DNA of 35,420 nucleotides from a bacterium (GCA_030698385.1 JAUYLZ010000031.1:1-35420), one strand, 5' to 3'. Positions 15,285 through 23,658 are shown, counted from the first letter of the stretch. A program made the numbers and translations. Notes: generated by a model from the sequence alone, not told the origin.

Positions 15285-15740
15285 TTATATTTTTGAATTA
15301 GCTGGAGCGGTATAGCCATGCCGCGTAATATATGTATGCAAGTCATGCTTTGTCGCTTCAGTAATATCGTCAATATTAATTTCTGATAATTCCACCCATC
15401 GTATGGCTGAACATTTTTTCGGCTCCATGATTTTTGGAACACCGGCTACATGGCGAGCCACAAAGGATGGGGAAACCCAGTGCTGTTTCTCATCAGTCAG
15501 AATATGATCACATACCCCAAGCAGTGATAAAATTTCTATTTCTATGCCGTGTTCTTCCCTCATTTCCCTCTTGATAGTCTCTATTAACGTGTCGCCAAAT
15601 TCAACCGATCCGCCGGGAAACTCCCATTTTCCGGTTTCATTATTTGCTTGTGGTCCGCGTTGTGCGAGCAGTACCTTGCCGTTGCTGTCAAAAATAACCG
15701 CTCCTACGCCTACGCCGATGTAGTCAATTCCTTTTTGCAT
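15285..15740 (-). CDS. NUDIX hydrolase (MutT-like)
   Basis: The 151-residue NUDIX protein begins IGVGVGAVIFDSNGKVLLAQRG. The Nudix box occupies 44-66: G44, D50 in the usual Glu position, then R58-E59-M60-R61-E62-E63-H64-G65-I66. The catalytic REUxEE core is intact. The closing SAIRWVELSEI strand is typical of the MutT-like group that sanitises oxidised or unwanted nucleoside triphosphates. It overlaps the preceding small membrane-protein gene by 17 nt and precedes the RmlC-like gene by 5 nt. Translation is therefore tightly coupled along this operon. Confidence 0.88.
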   Translation of the reverse strand: MQKGIDYIGVGVGAVIFDSNGKVLLAQRGPQANNETGKWEFPGGSVEFGDTLIETIKREMREEHGIEIEILSLLGVCDHILTDEKQHWVSPSFVARHVAGVPKIMEPKKCSAIRWVELSEINIDDITEATKHDLHTYITRHGYTAPANSKI

Positions 15741-15906
15741 ATAACAACACTATACCACTCAAAAGCCAGAGAATCAACATTAAATTTAAATTAATGTAAG
15801 CCTGAACGATATTAGGCTTAACGAGTTCCATAATTACAAAAATAACCAGCGCGATTGTTAACGCGTAGAATAATTCTTGTAAAATAATTACTTTTTTTAT
15901 AGACAT
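15724..15906 (-). CDS. Small two-helix membrane protein
   Basis: The 60-residue protein is almost entirely two transmembrane helices (about 12-28 and 37-56) with short charged ends (KK at 4-5, KRN at the C-terminus). No family is recognised. It overlaps the NUDIX gene by 17 nt in another frame and follows the exported-protein gene by 47 nt. The composition is typical of a real inner-membrane peptide rather than a chance ORF, but there is no clear ribosome site. Confidence 0.5.
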   Translation of the reverse strand: MSIKKVIILQELFYALTIALVIFVIMELVKPNIVQAYINLNLMLILWLLSGIVLLYAKRN

Positions 15907-15953
15907 TTTAAAAAATAAAAATTAATTAAAAATTGGCAACACAAAGTTTATTA

Positions 15954-17393
15954 TTAAATAATATTTTTAATCTTATCAATAAGCGTCTTACCTTTCAATT
16001 TTATCTCAATATTTTTTATCTCTACAAAATCATCCGCTTCATCGTCAGCTATCAGGCCCGGAACAGAAATTATAAAACCATAGGCATTTTCATAGCGAAA
16101 AGAATTTTTTAGATCAAAATACAGAGTTTTTTCCCGCCATTCGCTATGATTGGCGTCCGGTTGGTATGAGGTGATAATATAATTTACGCCATTGACATCA
16201 ACAGCGGTTGCTTTGGATATTTTTTTATAATCAGGATTAAAGAGCGCGTCAGCAAAAAAGGCAAAAACACCGCTGCCGGAAATAATAATATCATCTTTGG
16301 CAAATTGTATCTGAGTTTCAGCGCGACTGGTCGGCAGGGAAAATTGGCGATAAGTATCTGTTAAATTTAAAATTTCATCGTTAACCAAAATTTTTTGCAA
16401 ACTGGCCGGATTAATCGTGCTGGCGGTAACTTCAGTAACATCGCTGTAGAGTTTGATTAAGTCAGTATTTGCGCTTTCGTGCAGCCACAGCCGGTTGATA
16501 AAAGAAATAATTTTTTGGTCAGTAGTCATGCTATTGGTAACGATATCGTCATTTACTATCACGGACACTTTATAAAAACCGTTTTCCAGGTTAGGAATAT
16601 TTAAAATCAAACTCCCCAGCTCCTGTGTTTGCCGCGTTTCCTCGCCACCGCGGTCATCAGCTAACTTGTCATCAGAAATCGGCAGATCGTTATGGTACAC
16701 CAAAACTCGAATATCATCAGCATCTTTATTTCTATTCAGGTCAGAAAAGTCAAAAGTAAACTGAAACGTTTCATTATTAATATATGTATAGAATTGATAC
16801 GCGCCGCGCAACGGTCTATTGATAGTTTGAAAATCGTTCGACGGCGTATAATCCGTTATTGCCGTCTGTGGCGGCAAATCGTAGTGATATGTTCTAATTT
16901 CTTTTTTCAATGGCAATTTTTGTAAAAAAGAACTCAGGTTATTATAGTCTTTTTCTCGTTGCAACAGCGTAATACCGCCCTCGGTCATTTTGTCCCAGCC
17001 AGTCAATGAGTCAATCAAAATATTATCCAGCGGTTTTAGCAGATAGTTCTTTCGCTCGTCCGCCTGCAGGCCCAGCTCTATGATTGGCGGGCGCGAAAGC
17101 GGATCGCCGGAAACACGGTAGGTTATCTTTATTTCAGCAGTATCAAAGGCGCGCGGCGCCGTTAAATTAAAATAGGCCGGCTCGCCGATAATTTTTTGCG
17201 CGCAGTTTTTTTTATCAATTTCGGCCATCCGGTCTTTGGGTTTTAGTTCAGAGATAAAAAATGACTGGTCGCAGGGAGTTGCCGCATAGGTAATTTCACC
17301 GAACGGCACAATCGCTTTGTATATTAAAAACAGTATTACTGCCAGTAGTAATATTGCTAACAATAGCCGAATTTTTAGCGCAGATATTGACAT
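15954..17393 (-). CDS. Exported/membrane-anchored protein of unknown function
   Basis: The 479-residue protein has one N-terminal transmembrane segment (about 9-28) and a long external region. That region is rich in beta strands: AYFNLTAPRAFDTAEIKITYRV (shortened here) opens a carbohydrate-binding-like sandwich, and later segments such as SLILNIPNLENGFYKVSVIVND look like repeated Ig-like modules. Two external cysteines (about 41 and 64) could form a disulphide. No catalytic motif is seen. It is the first gene of the minus-strand run leading to NUDIX, RmlC-like and HIT. It may be an envelope or glycan-associated protein, though this is a guess from topology and context. Confidence 0.6.
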   Translation of the reverse strand: MSISALKIRLLLAILLLAVILFLIYKAIVPFGEITYAATPCDQSFFISELKPKDRMAEIDKKNCAQKIIGEPAYFNLTAPRAFDTAEIKITYRVSGDPLSRPPIIELGLQADERKNYLLKPLDNILIDSLTGWDKMTEGGITLLQREKDYNNLSSFLQKLPLKKEIRTYHYDLPPQTAITDYTPSNDFQTINRPLRGAYQFYTYINNETFQFTFDFSDLNRNKDADDIRVLVYHNDLPISDDKLADDRGGEETRQTQELGSLILNIPNLENGFYKVSVIVNDDIVTNSMTTDQKIISFINRLWLHESANTDLIKLYSDVTEVTASTINPASLQKILVNDEILNLTDTYRQFSLPTSRAETQIQFAKDDIIISGSGVFAFFADALFNPDYKKISKATAVDVNGVNYIITSYQPDANHSEWREKTLYFDLKNSFRYENAYGFIISVPGLIADDEADDFVEIKNIEIKLKGKTLIDKIKNII

Positions 17394-17455
17394 TTTTTAA
17401 AAAATTTATTAATATTAAGTATAATTTGCACATTAAAAAGTGAGGTGAAAAAGTA

Positions 17456-17728
17456 ATGGTTACAGCCATAGAGATAGTTTTAGCTATAACTTATGTAATG
17501 TATGCTTTTATCTTATTTCTCTGTTTTATTTATCCAGGATTTTCTAGGCATTCTCGAAATACTCACGGCAAAGAAGAACGAAAAATTTTTACAATTTCGG
17601 GAGGACTGCTCATAATCATTTCAGTGATATATTCAATGACTGGTGATGACGGTTTTACTACTACTGTGTCCGGCACTCTTGGAATTTTGATGTTTTTCAG
17701 CGCAATAAGTTCACGACAGCCATATTAA
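17456..17728 (+). CDS. Small membrane protein
   Basis: The 90-residue protein has three hydrophobic segments (about 5-27, 46-60 and 68-84) split by a basic loop, HSRNTHGKEERK. No family is recognised. A good Shine-Dalgarno (GAGGTGA) precedes the ATG, TATAAT lies at 17420-17425, and a strong terminator follows, so it is a complete single-gene unit. It stands alone on the plus strand between minus-strand operons, like the genes at 14127, 25289 and 27253. Confidence 0.65.
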   Translation: MVTAIEIVLAITYVMYAFILFLCFIYPGFSRHSRNTHGKEERKIFTISGGLLIIISVIYSMTGDDGFTTTVSGTLGILMFFSAISSRQPY

Positions 17729-17771
17729 AAAAATGCATCTCTGTACAAAGATCATGAAGTCATCAGCTCAT

Positions 17772-17801
17772 CCCAATCACTCACGTGGTTGGGCTTTTTT
17801 T
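17772..17801 (+). terminator. Rho-independent terminator
   Basis: CCCAATCAC (17772-17780), loop TCAC and GTGGTTGGG (17785-17793) form the stem, followed by C and seven T. It ends the 17456 gene. Confidence 0.85.
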
Positions 17802-17817
17802 CTACCTTCTAATTTCC

Positions 17818-17855
17818 ACAACCAGACAACTAGGCAACCAGACAACCAGACAACT
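17818..17855. repeat. Short tandem repeat ACCAGACAAC
   Basis: Three copies of ACCAGACAAC (from 17821, 17837 and 17845) with slight spacing variation lie in the spacer downstream of two convergent genes. They are low-complexity and noncoding. Confidence 0.7.
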
Positions 17856-17869
17856 AATTTCTAACCTTA

Positions 17870-19012
17870 TTATACCATACCAAATGTATTTATAACCGCT
17901 CGCGCGCATTTCTCCCAGGTAAATTTTTTTGCGCGCTCAATTCCCTTTTGAATTAATAATGATTTTAAATTTTCATTATTCAATACCTCAGCTATTGAAT
18001 TGGCAATTTCTTCAATATGGTACGGATTTACCAAAATCGCCGCGTCTTGCAAAATTTCCGGCAGAGAGGAGGTGTTGCTCGCTATGACCGGCGTGCCGCA
18101 GGCGGCCGCTTCCAGCGGCGGGAAGCCAAAGCCTTCGTAGAAGCTGGGGAACAAAAACAGCGAAGCCAAGTTGTAAAGCCCGACTTTGTCTTTTCTATCA
18201 ATGTAATTAAGAAAGTGAATGTCGCGCCAGTACGCGTTATTTTTGGTTGTTTCATAAATACTGCGATATTTCCACGACTGTCCGCCGGCAATTACCAGAT
18301 CATATTTGGCAAAAGTATCATTATTTTCACGGTATTGTCCATAGGCTTCAATAATGCCCTCGATATTTTTGCGCGGTTCAAGGTTCCCCAAATAAAGAAT
18401 AAATTTTTCCGGTAATTTGTATTTTTCCCGTATGATATCTAATTTTTCTTGATCGCTAATTTTTGTAAATTCTTGGCTAATTCCAGAGTAAATCACCTCT
18501 ATTCTTTTTTCAGGAATATTGCACAGGTCAATGATGTCTTGTTTGGTATTTTGGGAAACGGCGATAATTTTGTCGAATTTTTTCAGCATTTTTCCAACGT
18601 TAATATTGCGGTGCCAAAAATTCTGGCGCGAGGCGAAGAAGTGCTTGAAATGCAGAAATGAAAGATCATGTATCGTAATAATTTTTTTCGTATTATCGTT
18701 TAGAGCGATAAAATTAAAGTGCGGCATAAAAAACAAATCAGCTCCGACTAGCCGATCAATTTTTGGGCGATTGAAGTATTTAAAAAAAACATAATTCAGC
18801 AGCTTGTTCGGATAGTCCGTGCTGATCATCTCAACATTGGAAAAATTAAAATCAGGAATATTTTTTGATAAATCGTGATAGGAATTATAGTACAGTTTAT
18901 ATTGATTGAGCTTGTCTTGCCTCAATATTTCATTCAATAAATTCAGCGTATATTCCGATACGCCTGAGTACTGTTTGTCCATCAATGGCCTAATGTCAAC
19001 TCCGATTATCAT
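17870..19012 (-). CDS. Glycosyltransferase family 4
   Basis: This 380-residue protein is a complete GT-B enzyme. The N-terminal domain has GVDIRPLMDKQYSGVSEYT with the glycine loop, and TIHDLSFLHF. The C-terminal domain starts FILYLGNLEPRKNIEGII. The nucleotide-sugar site FYEGFGFPPLEAAACGTPVI carries the E-x7-E pair. It should transfer a sugar from a nucleotide donor to a lipid-linked acceptor on the inner face of the membrane. Its ATG overlaps the TGA of the upstream GT4 gene by four bases, so the two are co-translated. Confidence 0.93.
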   Translation of the reverse strand: MIIGVDIRPLMDKQYSGVSEYTLNLLNEILRQDKLNQYKLYYNSYHDLSKNIPDFNFSNVEMISTDYPNKLLNYVFFKYFNRPKIDRLVGADLFFMPHFNFIALNDNTKKIITIHDLSFLHFKHFFASRQNFWHRNINVGKMLKKFDKIIAVSQNTKQDIIDLCNIPEKRIEVIYSGISQEFTKISDQEKLDIIREKYKLPEKFILYLGNLEPRKNIEGIIEAYGQYRENNDTFAKYDLVIAGGQSWKYRSIYETTKNNAYWRDIHFLNYIDRKDKVGLYNLASLFLFPSFYEGFGFPPLEAAACGTPVIASNTSSLPEILQDAAILVNPYHIEEIANSIAEVLNNENLKSLLIQKGIERAKKFTWEKCARAVINTFGMV

Positions 19013-20145
19013 ATTTTTGTTTTTTTCATAATATCCACATACAGATTGATTTCTCTTTTGAATCTCTCCGAGCTAAATTTTTGCGCGTGCGCTTTTATCG
19101 CGTAAGGATTGAATGAATATTTTTTTTGGTAAAGATAGCTTAGTACGGCGTCAGCTAAGTCCTCCCAGTTTTGTTCGCCAAAAAGAATTCCGGTTTCACC
19201 GTCAATAACCGTTTCGCGCGCGCCGCCTTTTTCGTAAGCGATAACCGGGCGTCCGGAAGCCATCGCCTCGACCGCGGCAATGCCAAAATCCTCCTCTTGA
19301 GGATGAATAAAAGCTTGGCAATTTGACAACAAATCAATTTTTTCTTTTTCACTGACACGCCCGACAAACTCAATATTATCTCCGGCGATTTTTTTTAGCC
19401 GAAAAAAATCAGGCCCATCGCCGAATATTTTTAGGGGCAGGTTTAATTTGTTAAATGCCATGATTGTCAAATCAAGCCTTTTGTACGGCGTCAGCCGCCC
19501 ACCGGTTAAAAAGTAGTTTTTTAGATTTTCACTGATTTTGAATTTATGAGTATCTACCGGCGGATGGATTATTGCGCTTTTACGGTGATAATATTTTTCA
19601 ATACGCAGTTGCGTGGCGCGTGAATTTGCGATGAAATGATCAACTCGCTGCGCGGCGGAAAAATCCCACTGCCTGACTCGGCTGATATAAAAAGTAATTA
19701 TTTCTTTGGCTATTTTTGGGACTTTTAACTCATTGATATACTGATTGCTATAATGCCACAAATAGCGCGTCGGCGTATGGCAATAACAAATATGGCAAGC
19801 GTGCGGATTGGTTATAACTCCTTTTGCAAACGAGCTGGCTGAAGAGATTACAGTGTCATACTCGCTGAGATTGAGAGACTCAATCGCTGAAGGCATCATC
19901 GGCAGATACCATTGATATTTTTTTACTCCCCAGGGAAGTTTCTGAATATAGGAAGCTTTGATATCTATATCGCGAAAAAACTTATCAATATTTGATTTTT
20001 TGTAAAGCAATGTGTAAATAGGCGCGGACGGATACATTTCCGCGAGCGCTTGCAGAACTTTTTCCGCGCCGCCAAGCTGGGCAAGATGGTCATGAACTAA
20101 GGCGATTTTACCGCTAGCTAGATTGTTTAACTCTGATTTTTTCAT
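19009..20145 (-). CDS. Glycosyltransferase family 4
   Basis: The 378-residue GT-B protein starts IALVHDHLAQLGGAEKVLQAL, a form common in polysaccharide mannosyl- or rhamnosyl-type transferases. YFLTGGRLTPYKRLDLTIMA begins the C-terminal domain. The donor-binding motif IHPQEEDFGIAAVEAMASG has the E-x7-E glutamates. It is the second of two consecutive GT4 genes behind the polyprenyl-phosphate sugar transferase, so it probably adds an early sugar of the repeat unit. Given nearby Rml genes, rhamnose is a possible donor; that is inference. A hairpin (20171-20188) precedes it. Confidence 0.93.
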   Translation of the reverse strand: MKKSELNNLASGKIALVHDHLAQLGGAEKVLQALAEMYPSAPIYTLLYKKSNIDKFFRDIDIKASYIQKLPWGVKKYQWYLPMMPSAIESLNLSEYDTVISSASSFAKGVITNPHACHICYCHTPTRYLWHYSNQYINELKVPKIAKEIITFYISRVRQWDFSAAQRVDHFIANSRATQLRIEKYYHRKSAIIHPPVDTHKFKISENLKNYFLTGGRLTPYKRLDLTIMAFNKLNLPLKIFGDGPDFFRLKKIAGDNIEFVGRVSEKEKIDLLSNCQAFIHPQEEDFGIAAVEAMASGRPVIAYEKGGARETVIDGETGILFGEQNWEDLADAVLSYLYQKKYSFNPYAIKAHAQKFSSERFKREINLYVDIMKKTKI

Positions 20146-20159
20146 TATAATATATTTTT

Positions 20160-20188
20160 TTAAAAAAATAAGACAAGCCTCCTTGTCT
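20160..20188. terminator. Hairpin terminator inside the glycan operon
   Basis: AGACAAG (20171-20177) and CTTGTCT (20182-20188) form a stem with a 4-nt loop. T-runs flank both sides, including TTTTTTT on the minus strand. It lies between the sugar transferase and first GT4 gene and may attenuate transcription. Confidence 0.55.
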
Positions 20189-20216
20189 ATTTTTAATTTT
20201 TTTTAGTAGTGAAAAT

Positions 20217-21632
20217 TTATTCAACTTTTCGCTGCCGTAAAACAGCTATTGGCGTTCTGACCAAAATCGCAACATCTCGCAATAAAGACCAATTCTCAAT
20301 ATAATATACGTCCAGGCGAACTTCTTCGTCAAAGCTTAAATCGCTGCGGCCGGAAATTTGCGCCAAGCCGGTTACACCCGGTTTAATCGCTAAAACTTTT
20401 TTATGATTTTTGTTGTATTTATCAACCTCGCGCGGCTGGTGCGGCCGCGGCCCGACCAAACTCATATTACCTAGAAAGACATTAAAAAATTGCGGCAACT
20501 CGTCAATGCTCCAGCGCCTAATGACTCTGCCGATTTTGGTAATTCTGGGATCATTGCCGATTTTGTAAACCGGTCCGTCTTTGGTGTTTTGTCTGGCAAT
20601 TAATTCTTGTTCATAGCTTAACGCTTCCGGATTATTATTACCAACGCAGTATTCGTTGCGCATTGATCGGAATTTGTAGACATTGAAATATCCATCTTTA
20701 CTTACTCTTTCGTTTTTATAAATCACCGGACCTTTTGATTCAAATTTTATTAATATGGCAGTTATTAAATAAATCGGACTAAGCAGTACAATAAAAACTG
20801 CAGAAAACACAATGTCAAAAATTCTTTTGTTAATTTTGCCCCAGCCGTCGAGCGGCGTGTTTTTTATCTCCACAATCGGCAGGCCGGCGATCATATGAAC
20901 CTCGGTTTTTAAAATTTTGGTGCCGAGCATATCAGCCGCGTATTTGAAGATAATATGATATTCATCACAAATGGCAAGCAACTGCAGAACTTCGTTGTTT
21001 GATAGGTTCGGATCAATCTGGATAATTTCATCAATCAAGCGGTTTTTGGCCGTTTCTTTTAAGTCGTTAATAACGTTTTCGTCAACATACTTATATCTTT
21101 TTACAATATTTAGACCAAGTTTGTTGCTAGTGCTAATCAGCTGAATTAGCCGCTCTGTGGCCGGCGTATTGCCAATTATCACCACTTTGTGCGTACCAAT
21201 GCCGCGGGCATAAAAATTTCGCTGCAGCTTTCGCACTACTACGCGCGCGACAACTACATAGATAATAGCCAGAATCCATGAGGCCAAAATAATAAAACGC
21301 GAGGAAAACAACTCGCGTTGAAAAAACATAAATATTATTACCGCGACTAATCCGGTTGAGCAAGCCAAAATTATTTTATAAATTTCATCGATAATTTTTG
21401 TTGAAATGGTAATTTTGTACAAGCCGGCCAAGGAAAATATTATAATCCAGGCCGCAGACACCAAAAGTAAAATTTTGAAGTATTCCTCAAAGGGTAAATT
21501 AAAAATAACCGGCCTAATTTCGGCGGTCATTTCCGCGAACCTGATATAATAAGCTGATACTCCCGCCAGCATTAACATCAAAAAATCAAGTGGTACGAGA
21601 ATGGCCGTAAAGATTAGTTCTGATTTTTTCAT
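20217..21632 (-). CDS. Polyprenyl-phosphate glycosyl-1-phosphate transferase (WbaP/WcaJ type)
   Basis: The 471-residue membrane enzyme starts an exopolysaccharide unit by moving a sugar-1-phosphate onto undecaprenyl phosphate. Four or five transmembrane helices occupy about residues 8-125. A CoA-binding-like Rossmann region (HKVVIIGNTPATERLI) follows. The C-terminal catalytic domain (about 268-471) has a re-entrant helix, then VYKFRSM, RRWSIDELPQFFNVFLGNMS and the hallmark SLVGPRPHQP. It ends GVTGLAQISGRSDL...YYIENWSLLRDV, all typical of this family. It lies directly behind rnpB and heads the GT4 genes. Confidence 0.93.
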   Translation of the reverse strand: MKKSELIFTAILVPLDFLMLMLAGVSAYYIRFAEMTAEIRPVIFNLPFEEYFKILLLVSAAWIIIFSLAGLYKITISTKIIDEIYKIILACSTGLVAVIIFMFFQRELFSSRFIILASWILAIIYVVVARVVVRKLQRNFYARGIGTHKVVIIGNTPATERLIQLISTSNKLGLNIVKRYKYVDENVINDLKETAKNRLIDEIIQIDPNLSNNEVLQLLAICDEYHIIFKYAADMLGTKILKTEVHMIAGLPIVEIKNTPLDGWGKINKRIFDIVFSAVFIVLLSPIYLITAILIKFESKGPVIYKNERVSKDGYFNVYKFRSMRNEYCVGNNNPEALSYEQELIARQNTKDGPVYKIGNDPRITKIGRVIRRWSIDELPQFFNVFLGNMSLVGPRPHQPREVDKYNKNHKKVLAIKPGVTGLAQISGRSDLSFDEEVRLDVYYIENWSLLRDVAILVRTPIAVLRQRKVE

Positions 21633-21696
21633 AGTTCAAGAAATTTTAAACTTCTACAACTCAATAAAACCAAGGCAAGCTATAAGCCGGATTCTG

Positions 21697-21744
21697 TCCC
21701 ACTACGCTCTGGTTTTACAGAGCTGCGCGCGGGACAAGTCCCCT
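21697..21744. repeat. Palindromic insert A in rnpB
   Basis: A 48-nt element beginning TCCCACTACGCTCTGG and ending GGGACAAGTCCCCT. It can fold as a long hairpin and is closely similar to insert B. The differing inner positions are mostly in the stem tip and loop. Confidence 0.8.
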
Positions 21745-21853
21745 ATTTATTTTGAGGGCTTGCCTTGCGAAATTACGTCAAAGACGTAACGAAGCAGGGG
21801 CAATTATTTATCTAGACCTGACATTGCTGTCAGACTCAAGCGAGCTACGTTCC

Positions 21854-21900
21854 TCCCACTACGCTTTGGCTATGCCAAAGCTACGCGGGACGAGTCCCCT
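21854..21900. repeat. Palindromic insert B in rnpB
   Basis: A 47-nt element beginning TCCCACTACGCTTTGG and ending GGGACGAGTCCCCT. Its core TTTGGCTATGCCAAA is self-complementary. It is the second copy of insert A in the same RNA gene. Confidence 0.8.
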
Positions 21901-22078
21901 TCATCTATAAAGTTGGATCTGTCTCGCGAAGCTCGGACGTAGTCAGAGCGCAGTGGGGTTTGCTCTTGCATCAACAAGGGTTTACCGTCCGTCACTGTCA
22001 CCAGTGCGGAAAGCGCGCAGACTACGTTATGAGGATATCCTAACATAACATAATCACCGCGCAACTTTTCACCTTTTG

Positions 22079-22094
22079 TCCCGCCGTGGCGGGA
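22079..22094. repeat. GGCGGGA hairpin in rnpB
   Basis: TCCCGCCGTGGCGGGA, a near-perfect palindrome matching the one at 22158-22173 apart from one loop base. Confidence 0.75.
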
Positions 22095-22157
22095 TTAGTA
22101 TAGTCTCTGTGGCACTTTCCCTGGAATTACTTCCGGTGGGCGTTACCCACTTATTTA

Positions 22158-22173
22158 TCCCGCCGAGGCGGGA
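22158..22173. repeat. GGCGGGA hairpin in rnpB, second copy
   Basis: TCCCGCCGAGGCGGGA, located beside the conserved 5' core of the RNA. Confidence 0.75.
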
Positions 22174-22287
22174 TGATGTCCGGACTTTCCTCCCCTTTTC
22201 TCCATAAAGGTTCTTCAAGAGGCAATTGCCCGCTTACCTTGATTTTATTGAATTTTAAAGTACTATTAATATCAATTTTGTGCCTAA

Positions 22288-22316
22288 ATTGTAGCATTTT
22301 GAATGAAAAATGTCAA
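22288..22316 (-). promoter_or_regulatory. Promoter of rnpB
   Basis: On the minus strand TTGACA (22316-22311) and TACAAT (22293-22288) are 17 bp apart, with an extended TG just before the -10. The predicted start near 22281 leaves about 30 nt of 5' leader to be trimmed. Confidence 0.8.
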
Positions 22317-22347
22317 ACAAAAAAGCCAACATTTTTTAATGTCGGCT
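22317..22347 (-). terminator. Terminator of the tandem-HIT gene
   Basis: AGCCAACATT (22324-22333) and AATGTCGGCT (22338-22347) pair, and a T-run follows on the minus strand. The T-run touches the -35 box of the rnpB promoter, so the two units are packed end to end. Confidence 0.8.
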
Positions 22348-22402
22348 AAGTATTTTAACTAACCTAAAATAACTATTAAAATAGAGTAATTTATGAAGAA
22401 AT

Positions 22403-23581
22403 TCACTGTAGTGCAATCATGGTGTCACGCGTGCGTAACAAATGTTCAAGGTTGGGGTATTGTCGCCAATCCCATTGCTCCGGCCGATGCAGTTGTTCAG
22501 CTATAAAGCGACGAAACAACTGAGACACATCCAACCCGCAAATCATAAACTTATCACCGTTAACGTCTTGCCAAAAATGATTACCGTCTATTTGTTCAAA
22601 ACTATTCACTAACATACTCGGCGCGCCCGGTAAGATTGGCGCCCCTTCATACGACATTGGCACAACGTGCAAATGGGCATGGTGTATGCCTCGTGCTTGC
22701 ACACCGTGTTGAAAATACACTGGTTGCAGACCATAGGCATGCCAGATCATTTTACTCACCTCTCTTTGTACGGCCAACAAGTCTGTTTGATGTGTTGTGT
22801 AGCCAAAACCAGCATGATGTTTTTTAGTCATGATAACACAGTATCCCGGCGTCAAGCAGCCAAGTGACGGCATGACAATAAAATTATCGCTTTCGAAAAT
22901 CACCCTGCTGCCGTAATTTTTTCCCTGAAAAATAAAATTATTTTTCTGTAGCTCACTGCAATACGGACAGCATGAAATAACAGTTGCGACAAGATTTTCA
23001 TAGTGAGGAAATACCGACCAATCCCAAGCGCCGTTATCTACCGCGCCACAATGCCGCTGTACGAGCAATCTGCGAAGATACTGAGACAAAATGGGGTTAT
23101 CTAAAGCCACAACGTATCGTTTGCCGCAGCTGCCCTGCCAAAATAAATAAGGTGTACCGCGCTGCGCCAGAGTTGTGAGCGTAGCCAGATCGTGCATATT
23201 ACTGACCGTAAATTCTTCACGTAACACAGGTAACAAATCAATCTGCGTAGGTACGGCGTGAATGTGCATATGATCAATACAACTACCACCACAATTATTG
23301 TGTGTGGGGCCATGCTCAAACATAACCACCGAACAGTTATACCGATCTGACAACATTCGTTTAACTCGTCGCATTACCCGCTCTAACTCAGGGTGCAATA
23401 CTGTAGGCACATAGCCGCTTGAAAGATAATGATCCTTAGACACAATCAATGACCATCCCGCAATGTGACACCCTATCGTAGCTACCACGACAAAATGTTG
23501 CGTTTCAAACAAAATTCGGCCTGTGCTAAGCTGGGGACAATAGCCCAAACTTATTTCTTTACAAAAATCACATTGAACCAT
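22403..23581 (-). CDS. Tandem double-HIT-domain protein
   Basis: The 392-residue protein consists of two similar halves. Each starts with a CxxC (C4/C7; C205/C208), then a HIT-type core with FETQHFVVVATIGCHIAGW or FESDNFIVMPSLGCLTPGY. Each has a histidine triad (H104-M-H106-I-H108; H301-A-H303-L-H305). Each half also ends with a matching C-terminal region, FWQ...G...SQ(Y/L)(L/F)RR...Q...WDW...P..E, which is not part of the basic HIT fold. Both triads are intact, so both may bind nucleotides. The substrate is unknown. It forms its own transcription unit with a strong Shine-Dalgarno (AAAGGAG), promoter and terminator. Its richer Cys/His/Trp content and less AT-rich codons differ from neighbours, hinting at transfer. 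Confidence 0.8.
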   Translation of the reverse strand: MVQCDFCKEISLGYCPQLSTGRILFETQHFVVVATIGCHIAGWSLIVSKDHYLSSGYVPTVLHPELERVMRRVKRMLSDRYNCSVVMFEHGPTHNNCGGSCIDHMHIHAVPTQIDLLPVLREEFTVSNMHDLATLTTLAQRGTPYLFWQGSCGKRYVVALDNPILSQYLRRLLVQRHCGAVDNGAWDWSVFPHYENLVATVISCCPYCSELQKNNFIFQGKNYGSRVIFESDNFIVMPSLGCLTPGYCVIMTKKHHAGFGYTTHQTDLLAVQREVSKMIWHAYGLQPVYFQHGVQARGIHHAHLHVVPMSYEGAPILPGAPSMLVNSFEQIDGNHFWQDVNGDKFMICGLDVSQLFRRFIAEQLHRPEQWDWRQYPNLEHLLRTRDTMIALQ

Positions 23582-23628
23582 GCTACTCTCCTTTCTTGCT
23601 CATTGTATTATTAAAGACCAATACTGCT

Positions 23629-23658
23629 ATAGTATCTCTACATACTTAATTATGTCAA
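23629..23658 (-). promoter_or_regulatory. Promoter of the tandem-HIT gene
   Basis: TTGACA (23658-23653) and TACTAT (23634-23629) lie 18 bp apart on the minus strand. The predicted leader is about 40 nt. A second TTGACA lies just upstream (23671-23666). Confidence 0.6.

Larger units (their letters stand above)
21662..22250 (-). ncRNA. rnpB: RNase P RNA (class A), enlarged
   Basis: This is the catalytic RNA that trims tRNA 5' ends. The 5' conserved GAGGAAAGTCCGGAC (around 22193-22179) and the 3' GACAGAATCCGGCTTA (21698-21683) can form P4. The ends pair over 19 bp (22250-22232 with 21680-21662, two G-U) as P1. Internal landmarks are GGTAACGCCCACC, GGTGAAAAG, GGTGACAGTGACGG, GACGGTAAACCC, and GCTTGAGTCTGACAGCAATGTCAGG. 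At about 589 nt it is much longer than the usual 350-400. The excess is palindromic: two related hairpins of about 47 nt (21697-21744, 21854-21900) and two GGCGGGA-type hairpins (22079-22094, 22158-22173). The boundaries are set by P1 and are approximate. Confidence 0.93.

Noticed and set aside
17387..17425. TTGACA and TATAAT as a promoter for the 17456 gene
   Set aside because: The spacing is 27 bp; only the -10 is plausible, with a poor -35 at the right distance.
17818..17862. Possible CRISPR array
   Set aside because: Only three 10-bp units with tiny spacers; no CRISPR-size repeats or cas genes in the window.
18017..18794. Several plus-strand ORFs of 60-130 residues
   Set aside because: They are antisense to a complete GT4 gene whose motifs are intact.
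21870..22064. Minus-strand ORF of 64 residues
   Set aside because: It lies wholly within RNase P RNA.
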